The notes under the pieces are model-generated. The model saw only the letters and a program-made list of their open reading frames with translations, was not told where the DNA came from and made no database searches. 64,000 bases of DNA, taken from assembly GCF_030269515.1 (NCBI RefSeq), contig NZ_BSTM01000026.1, positions 48,702 to 112,701 of the forward strand, written 5' to 3'. A program made the position numbers and the translations under genes. This stretch comes from Actinomadura sp. NBRC 104412 (GTDB lineage: Bacteria > Actinomycetota > Actinomycetes > Streptosporangiales > Streptosporangiaceae). Below, one piece after another: positions 36,376 to 44,817 of this stretch (the stretch's first letter is position 1; each line of letters opens with the position of its first letter).

Positions 36376-36700
36376 CCGAAGGGCCGGATGATGGTCGTGC
36401 CCCGCGGGGCCGGGTAGACGGCTCGATCCTGGGTCGCTTCCCAGGTAAGGGCGTTACCCTCTGCCCAGTCCCCGCGGGACACTTCCATGCTGACATGCGA
36501 TCCGCTCCGCGTAACCGTCAGGCCGTGTCCTCGGTACGCCAGGTGATGCCGTACGGGGCGAGGGCGTCCAGGAAGGCGGCGGGCCGCAACACCTCGGCGG
36601 GTGCGCGCGCCGGGGCGCCCCCCGTCCATGCCTCGCCTACCTCACATGGTGGCGTCTCACCCTCACCGCCCGGCTGCTCTGTGAAGGACCCGCCGCCGGC
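36372..36700 (-). pseudogene. frameshifted unrecognised gene, 3' part
   Basis: Two minus-strand frames with clean high-GC3 codons join near 36525. The first reads ALAPYGITWRTEDTA and stops. The second continues in another frame as VTRSGSHVSMEVSRGDWAEG and runs on to TTIIRPFG. A single-base deletion would explain the break. No start codon with a ribosome site is visible upstream, and the family is unknown. It could instead be a sequencing error in a small real gene. The last base triplet overlaps the end of the giant membrane gene. Confidence 0.45.
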
Positions 36701-36702
36701 CG

Positions 36703-36736
36703 CGTCAGGTCAGCTTGACGTCAGGGTGACCTGACG
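36703..36736. promoter_or_regulatory. nested palindromic operator over a promoter
   Basis: CGTCAGGTCA at 36703-36712 and TGACCTGACG at 36727-36736 are exact reverse complements, centred on a TGACGTCA palindrome at 36716-36723. TTGACG at 36715-36720 could be a -35 box inside the site, with transcription starting close to the ATG at 36750. It fits autoregulation by the following HTH gene. Confidence 0.6.
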
Positions 36737-36749
36737 ACAGGATGGGGGC

Positions 36750-37145
36750 ATGTCACCGGATGAACTGGACACCGTGCTGACCCTGCGCACCGCGGTCGCG
36801 CGCTACGAGGAACTGCGCGTCCGCGATCTGTTCGACGACGTCGAGGAGCCGCTGGGACGCGCCGAGGCGCTGGAGCTGATCGCGCTGGGCGAGGTGATCG
36901 CGCGCAAGGCCCGCTACGGGCGCCAGCTCGCCGTGCGCACCGCGCGTGAGGCGGGCGCCTCCTGGTCGCAGATCGGGCGCGCGATGGGCACCAGCAAGCA
37001 GACCGCCTGGGAGACCCACAACCGCTGGATCGAGCAGCAGCGGCGTCGCGAGGGCGACCCGGGCCATCTGGGCATGGACGAGGACGCCATCGCCCGCGAG
37101 CGCCGCCTGGCGGGCCTGGGGGAGTGGGTCACCCGGCGGCGATGA
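36750..37145 (+). CDS. small HTH DNA-binding protein
   Basis: This 131-residue protein has an HTH at about 70-92 (GASWSQIGRAMGTSKQTAWETHNRW). A helical N-terminus (LTLRTAVARYEELRVRDLFDD) is present, and GRAEALELIALGEVIARKARYG precedes the HTH. It is a widespread actinobacterial type without a named function. A 34-bp palindromic site covers its promoter region. Its 3' end overlaps the convergent kinase-like gene by 17 bp. Confidence 0.75.
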   Translation: MSPDELDTVLTLRTAVARYEELRVRDLFDDVEEPLGRAEALELIALGEVIARKARYGRQLAVRTAREAGASWSQIGRAMGTSKQTAWETHNRWIEQQRRREGDPGHLGMDEDAIARERRLAGLGEWVTRRR

Positions 37146-38247
37146 ACGCCTCGGCGCGGCGGAACAGGCCCAGCGTGATGGAGTGCAGCAGGTCGCCGGT
37201 CTCCTTGGGCGCCTTGCCGGCGTGCGCGCGGGCGTTGGTGCCCTCCAGGACGATGCCGAGCTTGAAACAGGCCAGCACCGCGTACCAGGTGATGGAGTCC
37301 AGGTCGCGGCCCGCCGTCGCCTCCTCCAGCTCGGCGTAGGCGGTCACCAGCTCGTCGGGGCCGGGCAGGCCGCCCGCCTCGCCCAGCGGTCCCGCCAGCG
37401 GCCCGGCCAGCGCGGTGGCCGATGATGTGGCCGGTGACGTGCTCGCGCCGCCGTGGCCGGGCCAGGTGGCCAGCAGCCAGCCCAGGTCCACCAGCGGGTC
37501 GCCGATCGTGCACATCTCCCAGTCCACGATCGCGGCGATGCCCGGGCCGTCCACCGCGTACATCAGGTTGGCCAGGTGGTAGTCGCCGTGCATGATCCCC
37601 GGACGCCAGGTCGTGGGGCGGTTGGCCTCCAGCCACCGCGCGACCTTGTCCACGCCGGGGATCTCGTGCCCCTCGTAGCCCGGCATCGCCGAGTAGCCGT
37701 CCAGTTCCGACAGCCAGCGGCCGACCTGCCGTTCCAGGAACCCCTCGGGCTTGCCGAACCCGTCCAGCCCCACCGCTCGGTGGTCGACCGCGCCCAGGGC
37801 CGCCAGCGACCGGGCCGCGTTCAGGCCCATCGCGTGCCGCATCGCCGCGTCGGAGGCGTGCGGCTCGGGCAGCGTGACCGAGGCGTTGAAGCCCTCGACC
37901 GGCGCCATGAGGTAGAACACCGCGCCGTGCATGACGTTCTCGTCCGGGCAGGCGGCGATCAGGCGCGGGGCGGGCACGCCGGTCCCCTCCAGCGCCGACA
38001 GCACCCGGGCCTCGCGGCGCAGCACGTCGTTGGTCCGGGCGCGCAGGTGCCGCGGGCCCCGGCGCAGCACGTACCGCCGGCCGCCGCGGCCGAACCTGAC
38101 CAGGACGTTCTGGGTGCCGCCGCCGAGCACCTCGACGTCCTCGAACGGGCCCTCGGGCAGGCCGTGCTCGGCCATCCACCCGGCGAGCACGTCGAAGTCC
38201 ACGAGCGCGCGCTCGATCCGCGCGGGCTGGTGTCCGGGCTGCTCCAC
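37129..38247 (-). CDS. APH-fold phosphotransferase of the acyl-CoA dehydrogenase-linked type (ACAD10/11-like)
   Basis: This 372-residue protein has an intact catalytic loop HGDYHLAN and metal-binding segment VDWEMCTIGDPLVDLGW, both diagnostic of the ACAD10/11-type kinase branch. It has a GGGTQNVLVRF nucleotide loop at the N-terminus. The family phosphorylates 4-hydroxyacyl-CoAs or related CoA esters before dehydration. The GTG start at 38247 has GAGGGAGA upstream. It is divergent from the acyl-CoA dehydrogenase gene, 114 bp apart, which supports a shared pathway. Confidence 0.9.
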   Translation of the reverse strand: MEQPGHQPARIERALVDFDVLAGWMAEHGLPEGPFEDVEVLGGGTQNVLVRFGRGGRRYVLRRGPRHLRARTNDVLRREARVLSALEGTGVPAPRLIAACPDENVMHGAVFYLMAPVEGFNASVTLPEPHASDAAMRHAMGLNAARSLAALGAVDHRAVGLDGFGKPEGFLERQVGRWLSELDGYSAMPGYEGHEIPGVDKVARWLEANRPTTWRPGIMHGDYHLANLMYAVDGPGIAAIVDWEMCTIGDPLVDLGWLLATWPGHGGASTSPATSSATALAGPLAGPLGEAGGLPGPDELVTAYAELEEATAGRDLDSITWYAVLACFKLGIVLEGTNARAHAGKAPKETGDLLHSITLGLFRRAEAFIAAG

Positions 38248-38300
38248 GTCGGTTCTCCCTCACGGTGGTCCTGTGCTGCGGAGATTAACAGTCATGCGCT

Positions 38301-38328
38301 TGCATTAATCATTGCGGCAGGTGCATTA
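38301..38328. promoter_or_regulatory. paired TGCATTA direct repeats in the divergent promoter region
   Basis: TGCATTA occurs at 38301-38307 and 38322-38328, 21 bp apart (two helical turns), in an AT-rich island between the kinase-like and dehydrogenase genes. It is a possible site for the TetR regulator encoded downstream. Confidence 0.35.
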
Positions 38329-38361
38329 TCGGGACGCGGACGACGACACAGGGAGGCCGCC

Positions 38362-39654
38362 ATGGCGTGGGACTTCGAGACCGACCCCGAATACCAGGAG
38401 CTTCTGGACTGGGCGGACGCCTTCGTCCGCGACGAGGTGGAACCCCTCGACCTGGTGCTCGGCGACCCGTACGACAAGGCCGACCCGAATTTCCAGAGGC
38501 TGGTCAGGCCGCTGCAGCAGCAGGTCAAGGAGCGCGGGCTCTGGGCCTGCCACCTCGGCCCCGAGCTGGGCGGGCAGGGCTACGGCCAGGTCAGGCTCGC
38601 GCTGCTCAACGAGATCCTGGGCCGTTCCAGATTCGCGCCCTCGGTGTTCGGGTGCCAGGCGCCCGACTCCGGCAACGCCGAGATCCTCGCCCATTTCGGC
38701 ACCGAGGAACAGAAGAAGCTCTACCTCGCGCCGCTGCTGGACGGCGAGATCTCCTCCTCGTACTCGATGACCGAGCCGCACGGCGGCGCCGACCCGACGC
38801 TGTTCACCACGCGCGCGGAAAGGGACGGCGACGGCTGGGTGATCAACGGCGAGAAATGGTTCTCCTCCAACGCCAAGCACGCCACGTTCATCATCGTCAT
38901 GGCCGTGACCAACCCGGACGTCAGCGCCTACGAGGGCATGTCGATGTTCATCGTCCCCGCCGGGACCCCCGGGCTGACCATCGTCCGCAACGTGGGCGTC
39001 GGCGGCGAGCGCGAAGGGTCCCACGGCTACCTGCGGTACGAGAACGTCCGGGTGCCCGCGGGCAACCTCCTCGGCGAGGAGGGCGGCGCGTTCGCCATCG
39101 CCCAGACCCGGCTCGGCGGCGGCCGCATCCACCACGCCATGCGCACGATCGCCCAGGTCCGCAAGGCGTTCGACATGATGTGCGAGCGCGCGGTCTCGCG
39201 CACGACGCGGTTCGGGCCGCTGGCCAAGCTGCAGATGACCCAGGAGAAGATCGCCGACAGCTGGATCGAGATCGAGCAGTTCCGCCTGCTGGTCCTGCGC
39301 ACCGCCTGGCTCATCGACAAGCACCAGGACTACCGCAAGGTCCGCAAGGACATCGCCGCGGTCAAGGCCGCCATGCCCAAGGTGTTCCACGACGTCGTCC
39401 AGCGGGCCATGCACCTGCACGGCGCGCTCGGCGTGTCGGGGGAGATGCCGTTCGCCGGGATGCTGCTGGGCGCCGAGGCGCTCGGCATCGCCGACGGCCC
39501 CACCGAGGTCCACAAGATCACGGTGGCGCGGCAGATCCTGCGCGACTACGAGCCGGTCGAGGGGCTGTGGCCCAGCGGCCACCTGCCCACCAGGCGGGCG
39601 GCGGCCCGCGAGCGCTACGCGGCCGCCCTGGAGCTCTCCGTAGGGAACGAGTGA
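38362..39654 (+). CDS. acyl-CoA dehydrogenase (ACAD10/11-like)
   Basis: This 430-residue flavoprotein has the FAD/substrate block YSMTEPHGGADPTLF, the WFSSNAKHATF beta-domain segment, and GGGRIHHAMRTIAQVRKAFD in the C-terminal helical domain. The ADGPTEVHKITVARQIL block is the usual end of the family. It oxidises acyl-CoA at C2-C3. GGGAGG precedes ATG 38362. Its stop overlaps the TetR gene start, and the divergent kinase completes a fatty-acid or hydroxy-acid module. Confidence 0.95.
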   Translation: MAWDFETDPEYQELLDWADAFVRDEVEPLDLVLGDPYDKADPNFQRLVRPLQQQVKERGLWACHLGPELGGQGYGQVRLALLNEILGRSRFAPSVFGCQAPDSGNAEILAHFGTEEQKKLYLAPLLDGEISSSYSMTEPHGGADPTLFTTRAERDGDGWVINGEKWFSSNAKHATFIIVMAVTNPDVSAYEGMSMFIVPAGTPGLTIVRNVGVGGEREGSHGYLRYENVRVPAGNLLGEEGGAFAIAQTRLGGGRIHHAMRTIAQVRKAFDMMCERAVSRTTRFGPLAKLQMTQEKIADSWIEIEQFRLLVLRTAWLIDKHQDYRKVRKDIAAVKAAMPKVFHDVVQRAMHLHGALGVSGEMPFAGMLLGAEALGIADGPTEVHKITVARQILRDYEPVEGLWPSGHLPTRRAAARERYAAALELSVGNE

Positions 39655-40382
39655 GCGACCCCGCCCCCGCCCACGCGGGACCGTCCTCGACGCGGGAGCG
39701 GCTGCTGGACGCCGCCCAGCGCCTGTACGCCCAGCGCGGCCTGGACGCGGTCAGCCTCCGCGAGATCAACCAGGCCGCGGGGGCGCGCAACGCCAGCGCC
39801 GTCCAGTACCACTTCGGCGGCCGGGCCGGGATCATCCGCGCGATCTTCGCCAGGTACCTGCCGGACGTCGAGGCCCGCAGGCACGCCCTCTTGGACGCGT
39901 ACGAGTCGCACGAGTCGCACGAGTCGTACGCGTCCGGGACGGACGTGGCCGGCGACAGGGTCAGGACGCTCGCCGGGGCGCTGGTCAGGCCGCTGGCCGC
40001 GCGCCTGGCCGATCCGGGCGGCCGGGAGTTCCTCCAGATCTGGGCGGCGGTCCTGGACCGTCCCGACCCGATCCTCCCGCCCGAGGACCTCGACAACCCG
40101 ATCAGCAGCGTCCACCGGTGGCGTGCGCTGGTGCTCCCGCTGCTGGAGGAGGACGCGGTACGCCTGCACCGGCGCTTCACCGCGCTGCTGTACGCCTCGA
40201 TCGAGCTGGGCCGCCGCGCCCGGTCCGGCCCGCACACCGACGACCGGCTGTTCACCAGCTACCTGATCGACGTGGTCACCGCGATCCTGACCGCCCCCGT
40301 CTCGGACGAGACCCGCCGCCTCGCCGCCGAACGCGACGCCGCCAGGCGAGGGCCCGCCGCGCCCGATCCCGGTTCCCGGTAA
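39651..40382 (+). CDS. TetR family transcriptional regulator
   Basis: This 243-residue regulator has an N-terminal TetR HTH at about 14-60 (TRERLLDAAQRLYAQRGLDA, then VQYHFGGRAGIIRAIF). The helical C-terminus binds a ligand, presumably an acyl-CoA given its position. The GTG start overlaps the acyl-CoA dehydrogenase stop as GTGA. A microsatellite encodes ESHESHES near residue 85, in a loop. It likely represses its own operon and the divergent kinase. Confidence 0.92.
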   Translation: MSDPAPAHAGPSSTRERLLDAAQRLYAQRGLDAVSLREINQAAGARNASAVQYHFGGRAGIIRAIFARYLPDVEARRHALLDAYESHESHESYASGTDVAGDRVRTLAGALVRPLAARLADPGGREFLQIWAAVLDRPDPILPPEDLDNPISSVHRWRALVLPLLEEDAVRLHRRFTALLYASIELGRRARSGPHTDDRLFTSYLIDVVTAILTAPVSDETRRLAAERDAARRGPAAPDPGSR

Positions 40383-40556
40383 TTGGGCGGAGCCGCCCCG
40401 CTTTCCGGTGTTACGGTGCGGGTGCCGGCCGCGGGACTCCGGTGCGACTTCCGGAACCCGTTCTTCAAACGATGATTCGCTGCTCGCGCCCCCATTCCCC
40501 GGCCGGCACCCCGATCTCTTCGAACGTTGTCTCCACGGATATGCGTGCGGTGCCGG

Positions 40557-41984
40557 ATGAGCGAGACCCTGGCGGACCTGGTCGCCTGCGAGGACGTGCT
40601 GATGTTCGTCAACGCCGCCATCACCTCCACGGGGCAGCGCGAGTTCCACGAAGGCGAGGGCGGCCAGCGGCTCTCCCTGGGCTTCCTGCACGACTACATG
40701 CTGGTCAACTACCGGGACCTGTACGCCTCGGCGCTCGCGCTGGACATCAGCGACCACAACGCGGCGCTGATCGTCCGCAACCTGCTGGTGTCGGCCGCGG
40801 ACGCCGGCGGCCCCGAACGGCGGCGCGCCGAGGGACGGCTGATCGCGGCGCGGCTGCGGCGGCTGCCGCCCCAGCGCGTCCTGAGGGTGTTCCGTGACCT
40901 GCGGCGGGCCGGGGTCAACAACCGCCGGACCCGCGCCATCCTGCGGGACTGGCTGGCCTCCCGCCCCGATCCCGCGTTCGACGCCGTCAAGTACCGCTCC
41001 GCCATCAAGGACGCGGTCCGCCACGCCCACCTGAACCCCGGCGGAGAACTCGGGGCGTTCCTGTTCGACCCCCACGGCCGGGCCTCGTTCCGTACGCCGC
41101 TGTTCGAGACCTGGCGCCGCGCGCATTACGAGCACGCCGCGCTGTACGAACTTCCCTACACCGTGGCCGAAGGCTTCGCCGCCAAGCACGGCATTCCCCG
41201 CGAAGTGTTCCTGGAGCGCATCGAACCGCGCATGACCCGTCTCGAACGGCTCCGCCTCCAAGAGAACGCCCGCGAACGCAAGGTGGCGGAGGTCGGCACC
41301 GACCTGTCCGCCATGCCGCTGACCCGGCTCTCCTCGTACGTCCTGTCGCTACCTCTGGACGACCGTGTCCAGCGCCGCGACGAGCTCACCACGGCGTTGC
41401 GCGTCTCCGCGCGCCGCACCGCCGGGCCCGGCGCCGGCCAGTGGGGGCGCGTCGCGGCCGTGCTCGACGACAGCTTCTCCACCACCGGCTCCGGGCACAA
41501 GCGCCGCCGCCCCCTCGCGGTCGCGCTGGCCTGCCACTACCTGCTCCAGGCCCTCGCCACCCACTACACGCCACTGTGGACCTCGCGCCGCACGGACGAA
41601 CTGCTGCTGTACCCGTTCGGCCCGACGCCGCTGGGCGAGCGGATCCTGGACGCCCTGGACACCGGCCCCGAACGCCTGGTCATCGTCTCCGACGGCTTCG
41701 ACAACGCCCCACCCGGCCTCGCCCGCGAGGTCCTCCAGGTCTGGCGCACCCGGCTCGACCCGCACCACCGCGTCTCGATCGTCCACCTCAACCCGGTGTA
41801 CGACGCCGAGGACTTCGACGTGCGCAGGCTCGCGCCGGGCGTGCCGGCCGCCGGGATCCGGGACGCCGAAGACCTGCCCGCCCTCGTCGAACTGGCCCGC
41901 TTCGCCGAAGGCCGCGCCGGGATGGACGAGGTCCGGGCCTACATCGGCGAACGCGTCGCCCGGTTCACGGGGGAGAACCGATGA
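40557..41984 (+). CDS. vWA (MIDAS) protein with alpha-helical N-terminus, Ro60-like layout
   Basis: This 475-residue protein has a helical N-terminal 280 residues (for example TRAILRDWLASRPDPAFDAV) that look HEAT/TROVE-like in order but lack a clear TROVE signature. The C-terminal von Willebrand A domain keeps a full MIDAS: D304-x-S306-x-S308 in LDDSFSTTG, T357 in GPTPLG, and D379 in VIVSDGFDN. It should bind a divalent metal and a partner or RNA. No signal peptide is present. It overlaps the next gene as ATGA. ATG 40557 is chosen over a TTG at 40527. Function is inferred only from architecture. Confidence 0.75.
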   Translation: MSETLADLVACEDVLMFVNAAITSTGQREFHEGEGGQRLSLGFLHDYMLVNYRDLYASALALDISDHNAALIVRNLLVSAADAGGPERRRAEGRLIAARLRRLPPQRVLRVFRDLRRAGVNNRRTRAILRDWLASRPDPAFDAVKYRSAIKDAVRHAHLNPGGELGAFLFDPHGRASFRTPLFETWRRAHYEHAALYELPYTVAEGFAAKHGIPREVFLERIEPRMTRLERLRLQENARERKVAEVGTDLSAMPLTRLSSYVLSLPLDDRVQRRDELTTALRVSARRTAGPGAGQWGRVAAVLDDSFSTTGSGHKRRRPLAVALACHYLLQALATHYTPLWTSRRTDELLLYPFGPTPLGERILDALDTGPERLVIVSDGFDNAPPGLAREVLQVWRTRLDPHHRVSIVHLNPVYDAEDFDVRRLAPGVPAAGIRDAEDLPALVELARFAEGRAGMDEVRAYIGERVARFTGENR

Positions 41985-43129
41985 ACCCGCCGTCGTTCGA
42001 GGGCCTGCACACCCGGCCCGCCCAGGCATGGGGATCGATCCGCCTCGTCCCCCTCGTACGGGACGAACCCGTGCCCGGCCTGCGCCTGGACCGCCGCGCC
42101 TACCAGGACCCGTCCATCGTCGACATCGGCGACGGCACCGCCTACTGGTCCTATATCCCGCACGCGTTCGTGGCGACCTGGACGCAAGCCTCCGGGCCTG
42201 CGGCCGCGTACGGCACCCGGCTGCTGGCCAAAGACGAGGCGGGCACGGGCCCTCCGAGCATGCCCATCAAGGTGCGGCGCCGGATGGCCCGCCGCGTCGC
42301 CAAGGACAGGCTGCGGTTCCTGCCGCTGCACATGGCCGTCGAGGGCTACCTCTCGCTGCACTTCGGCGGCCCGGAGATCGCCTGGGAGGAATGGTCCCAG
42401 CGCGCCCTCGCCCACGGCCTGTCGCCACGCTCCGAGGAGGCGTACCTCGGCCTGTACGTGCGCGGCCTGGAGGACGCCCTGGGCATCTTCGAGATCCATC
42501 CCGGCCAGTGCGGCGTCATGGTCTACGTCGCCGACGCCCTCGCCAGCGCCTTCGTCGTCCCCCACCCCGACGACTACAGGGCCCTGCACGCCACCCTCGT
42601 CGAAGACATGTACGGCGAACAGATGTACCAGTACGGCCTGCTCAACCTGCCCGCCGCCGACCTGCGCGCACGCATCGACGCCACGCAGGTCCGCTCCCTG
42701 AAGGACCTGCGGGCCCAGGCGGACCGATGCCAGGCCGAATGGGCCGCCTTCCACGACGACATCATGGCCGGCCGGCTCCTCGACCCGGACGGCACGTACC
42801 AGACCGTCCAGCACCTCGGGCACTTCGAGCTGGGCCGATTCCTGCCGACGTTCCGCCTCCGCCAGGAAAACCACATCGGCGAGGCCATCACCGACGCCCA
42901 AGGCAGGATCGCCTACCTGAAGTCGTTCCGCCTCTCCGACGCCCAGACGCGCCGCGGCCACCTCCTCACCCAACTGGCCGCCCACAACTGGAACATCGAG
43001 GACACGGCCGCCGCCCTAGGCACCGACGCCGCCCAACTAGGGCTGCGCATCGAACGCGCCGGCTTCGGCTTCCTGCTCCGCCAGGACGTGCTCGACCACT
43101 ACCGCTCCCAAGCCCGCAAGAGCACGTGA
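41981..43129 (+). CDS. ARPP-like domain protein with C-terminal Fis-type HTH
   Basis: This 382-residue protein opens with FEGLHTRPAQAWGSIRLVPL, a pattern I associate with ARPP-type domains found near RNA-repair and conflict systems; the assignment is tentative. The middle (KDRLRFLPLHMAVEGYLSLH, then MYGEQMYQYGLLNL) is of unknown fold. The C-terminal 60 residues (GHLLTQLAAHNWNIEDTAAALGTDAAQLGLRIERAGFGFLL) form a Fis/RtcR-like HTH. The ATG overlaps the vWA stop and has GGGGGAG upstream, so the two proteins are made in step and probably interact. Confidence 0.7.
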   Translation: MNPPSFEGLHTRPAQAWGSIRLVPLVRDEPVPGLRLDRRAYQDPSIVDIGDGTAYWSYIPHAFVATWTQASGPAAAYGTRLLAKDEAGTGPPSMPIKVRRRMARRVAKDRLRFLPLHMAVEGYLSLHFGGPEIAWEEWSQRALAHGLSPRSEEAYLGLYVRGLEDALGIFEIHPGQCGVMVYVADALASAFVVPHPDDYRALHATLVEDMYGEQMYQYGLLNLPAADLRARIDATQVRSLKDLRAQADRCQAEWAAFHDDIMAGRLLDPDGTYQTVQHLGHFELGRFLPTFRLRQENHIGEAITDAQGRIAYLKSFRLSDAQTRRGHLLTQLAAHNWNIEDTAAALGTDAAQLGLRIERAGFGFLLRQDVLDHYRSQARKST

Positions 43130-43132
43130 CCG

Positions 43133-43954
43133 TCAGGCTTCGCGCAAGCCCTCGAACAGGTCGTCCTCACGATCAGGGGCGGACACCCGCGACAGCTTGC
43201 GAGTGAACGTCTCCCGGCCCAGCACCATCCGCCGCGCGTCCTCGGGCAAACGCAGAATGAAAATGTTCTCACCCTGGCTCGCGTGCGCCTCCAGCGCCTT
43301 GCGCTTGCGCTCCACGAACGGCGACACGTCCACGACACTCGTGATCGCCTCGTCCGGGACGCCGATGTCCTCAGGAACGTCGAACGCCCCCACGTCCATG
43401 CCGGTGCTGCGCAGATACTCCATGAGCTGGACGATGCCCGAACGCGGAACCGCCGTGTAATACAGCTTCTCCGGGATACCCGTCGACTCGGTCGCGGCCA
43501 CCGCGACCCGGTGCGCCTGGATATGGTCCGGATGCCCGTACCCGCCCGTCTCGTCGTACGTCACGACCACCTGCGGCCGGTACCGCTCCATCAACCCCGC
43601 CACCCGATGCGCCGCCGCCTCCACCGGAACATTCGCGAACGCCTCAGGATGCTCATTGGTGTGCCACCCGGCCATCCCCGAATCCCGATAGCCCAGCAAC
43701 TCCACATGGTCAATGCCCAGCAGCCGCGCGGACTCCCGCAACTCCGCCAACCGCAGCCGCGCGACCCCCTCGGCGTCATGCCCCTCATCAGTGGGCTTGA
43801 ACCCGTTCGGGTCATCGCCGCCCTCGCCATTGGTGCACGTCACCAGGACCGTACGGATCCCCTCGGCGGCGCACCGCGCCAGCAGCCCACCGGTGCTCAG
43901 CACCTCGTCATCGGGATGCGCATGCACTGCCATCAGCGTGAGCTGGGACTTCAT
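43133..43954 (-). CDS. mca: PIG-L family deacylase, mycothiol S-conjugate amidase-like
   Basis: This 273-residue protein has the zinc site AHPDDE at residues 12-17, VVVTYDETGGYGHPDH (second zinc ligand and catalytic block), and the ITSVVDVSPFVERKRKALEAHASQ segment of Mca/MshB enzymes. Mca cleaves mycothiol conjugates of toxins; MshB makes mycothiol. The length and TYDETGGYGHPDHIQAH favour Mca. It is convergent with the ARPP-like gene, 3 bp apart. GAGGG precedes the ATG. Confidence 0.82.
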   Translation of the reverse strand: MKSQLTLMAVHAHPDDEVLSTGGLLARCAAEGIRTVLVTCTNGEGGDDPNGFKPTDEGHDAEGVARLRLAELRESARLLGIDHVELLGYRDSGMAGWHTNEHPEAFANVPVEAAAHRVAGLMERYRPQVVVTYDETGGYGHPDHIQAHRVAVAATESTGIPEKLYYTAVPRSGIVQLMEYLRSTGMDVGAFDVPEDIGVPDEAITSVVDVSPFVERKRKALEAHASQGENIFILRLPEDARRMVLGRETFTRKLSRVSAPDREDDLFEGLREA

Positions 43955-44309
43955 GCCCTCACTCTAGTCATTGTGGGGGGGCTGTTTCATTGTGGGGGGC
44001 GACCCCCCACGCCCCCCGGTGCGGGGCCAGCGACCACCGCCGCTCGCCTTGACGGCTCGCGGCGGCGGCCACTGACCCCGGTCAGGGGCTCCGCCCCCGA
44101 CACCCCCGGCAGGGGGCTCCGCCCCCTGCACCCCCTTGCCCCCGTTGGGGGCGGGCGGCTGCTGGCGGCTTTAGGTGTGGGGTGGGCGCGCCGTTGCTTG
44201 TTCCTGGTTGGGGGCTCCGCCCCCTGCTTTTTCCGGGCGGCCTGTGGTGGCCTTGGGAACTGCGGGTTGATGATCGACGGGGTGGGTTGTGAGGGCGTAG
44301 TGTCCGGGT
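43955..44309. repeat. gap with three GGGGGCTCCGCCCCC hairpins
   Basis: Short palindromes of the GGGGCTCCGCCCC type occur at 44085-44097, 44109-44129 and 44209-44225. A doubled TCATTGTGGGGGG motif lies near 43968-44000. Such elements are scattered through actinomycete genomes and may act as terminators. No gene is seen. Confidence 0.7.
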
Positions 44310-44810
44310 ATGGGGTTGCCGCTGGTGCTGCTTGATGTCGATGGTGTGCTGAATCCGTTCGAGCGGCCGCATCGCGGTTACCGGCGGCACCGGTGTTCGC
44401 CGAACGGTGTCACCTACAGGCTGTGGCTGAACTCCAGGCATGGGCGGATGCTGCTCGACCTGGCCGAGTCCGCGGGGGCGGAGCTCGCCTGGGCCTCGTT
44501 CTGGTGCGACCACGCGAACACGTGGATCGCGCCCAGGGTCGGCCTGCCCGAGCTGCCCTTCGTCCCGATCCCGAGTTTCCCTGGGTTGGGGGAGGGCGCC
44601 ACGCTGGGGGCGTGGAAGGCCCGGCATGTCGCGTCCTGGGTGGAGGGACGGCCGTTCGTCTGGTTCGAGGACGAGCCGGATGTAGTGGAGTGCCTCGCCA
44701 ACGAGAGTGGGGTCGCCGACCATCTGCTGGTCTCCGTGGATCCTCGGGTCGGGCTGACCGAGGAGCACATCGAGCGCGCCGGGCGGTGGCTGGCCGAGCT
44801 GAACGCCTGA
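44310..44810 (+). CDS. HAD-domain protein (secondary alcohol/phosphatase-like)
   Basis: This 166-residue protein starts with the HAD nucleophile motif LLDVDGVLNPF (D9 and D11) and contains ELAWASFWCDHANTW, the LxWxTxW-like motif II region of small actinobacterial HAD proteins. The motif III/IV acidic pair appears as WFEDEPD. It is probably a small phosphatase or a non-catalytic HAD; the substrate is unknown. It converges with the HNH nuclease gene, 7 bp apart. Confidence 0.8.
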   Translation: MGLPLVLLDVDGVLNPFERPHRGYRRHRCSPNGVTYRLWLNSRHGRMLLDLAESAGAELAWASFWCDHANTWIAPRVGLPELPFVPIPSFPGLGEGATLGAWKARHVASWVEGRPFVWFEDEPDVVECLANESGVADHLLVSVDPRVGLTEEHIERAGRWLAELNA

Positions 44811-44817
44811 CGGGCCC

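Noticed and set aside
37453..38361. A long N-terminal extension of the acyl-CoA dehydrogenase
   Set aside because: It is antisense to the kinase-like gene. The family starts at 38362, where a GGGAGG site lies.
43133..43954. MshB (mycothiol biosynthesis deacetylase)
   Set aside because: MshB is possible, but the block TYDETGGYGHPDH and overall pattern look closer to Mca; no msh genes adjoin.
44085..44225. A CRISPR-like or mobile repeat array
   Set aside because: The three GGGGGCTCCGCCCCC copies are short hairpins with irregular spacing and no unique spacers; they are common actinomycete palindromes.
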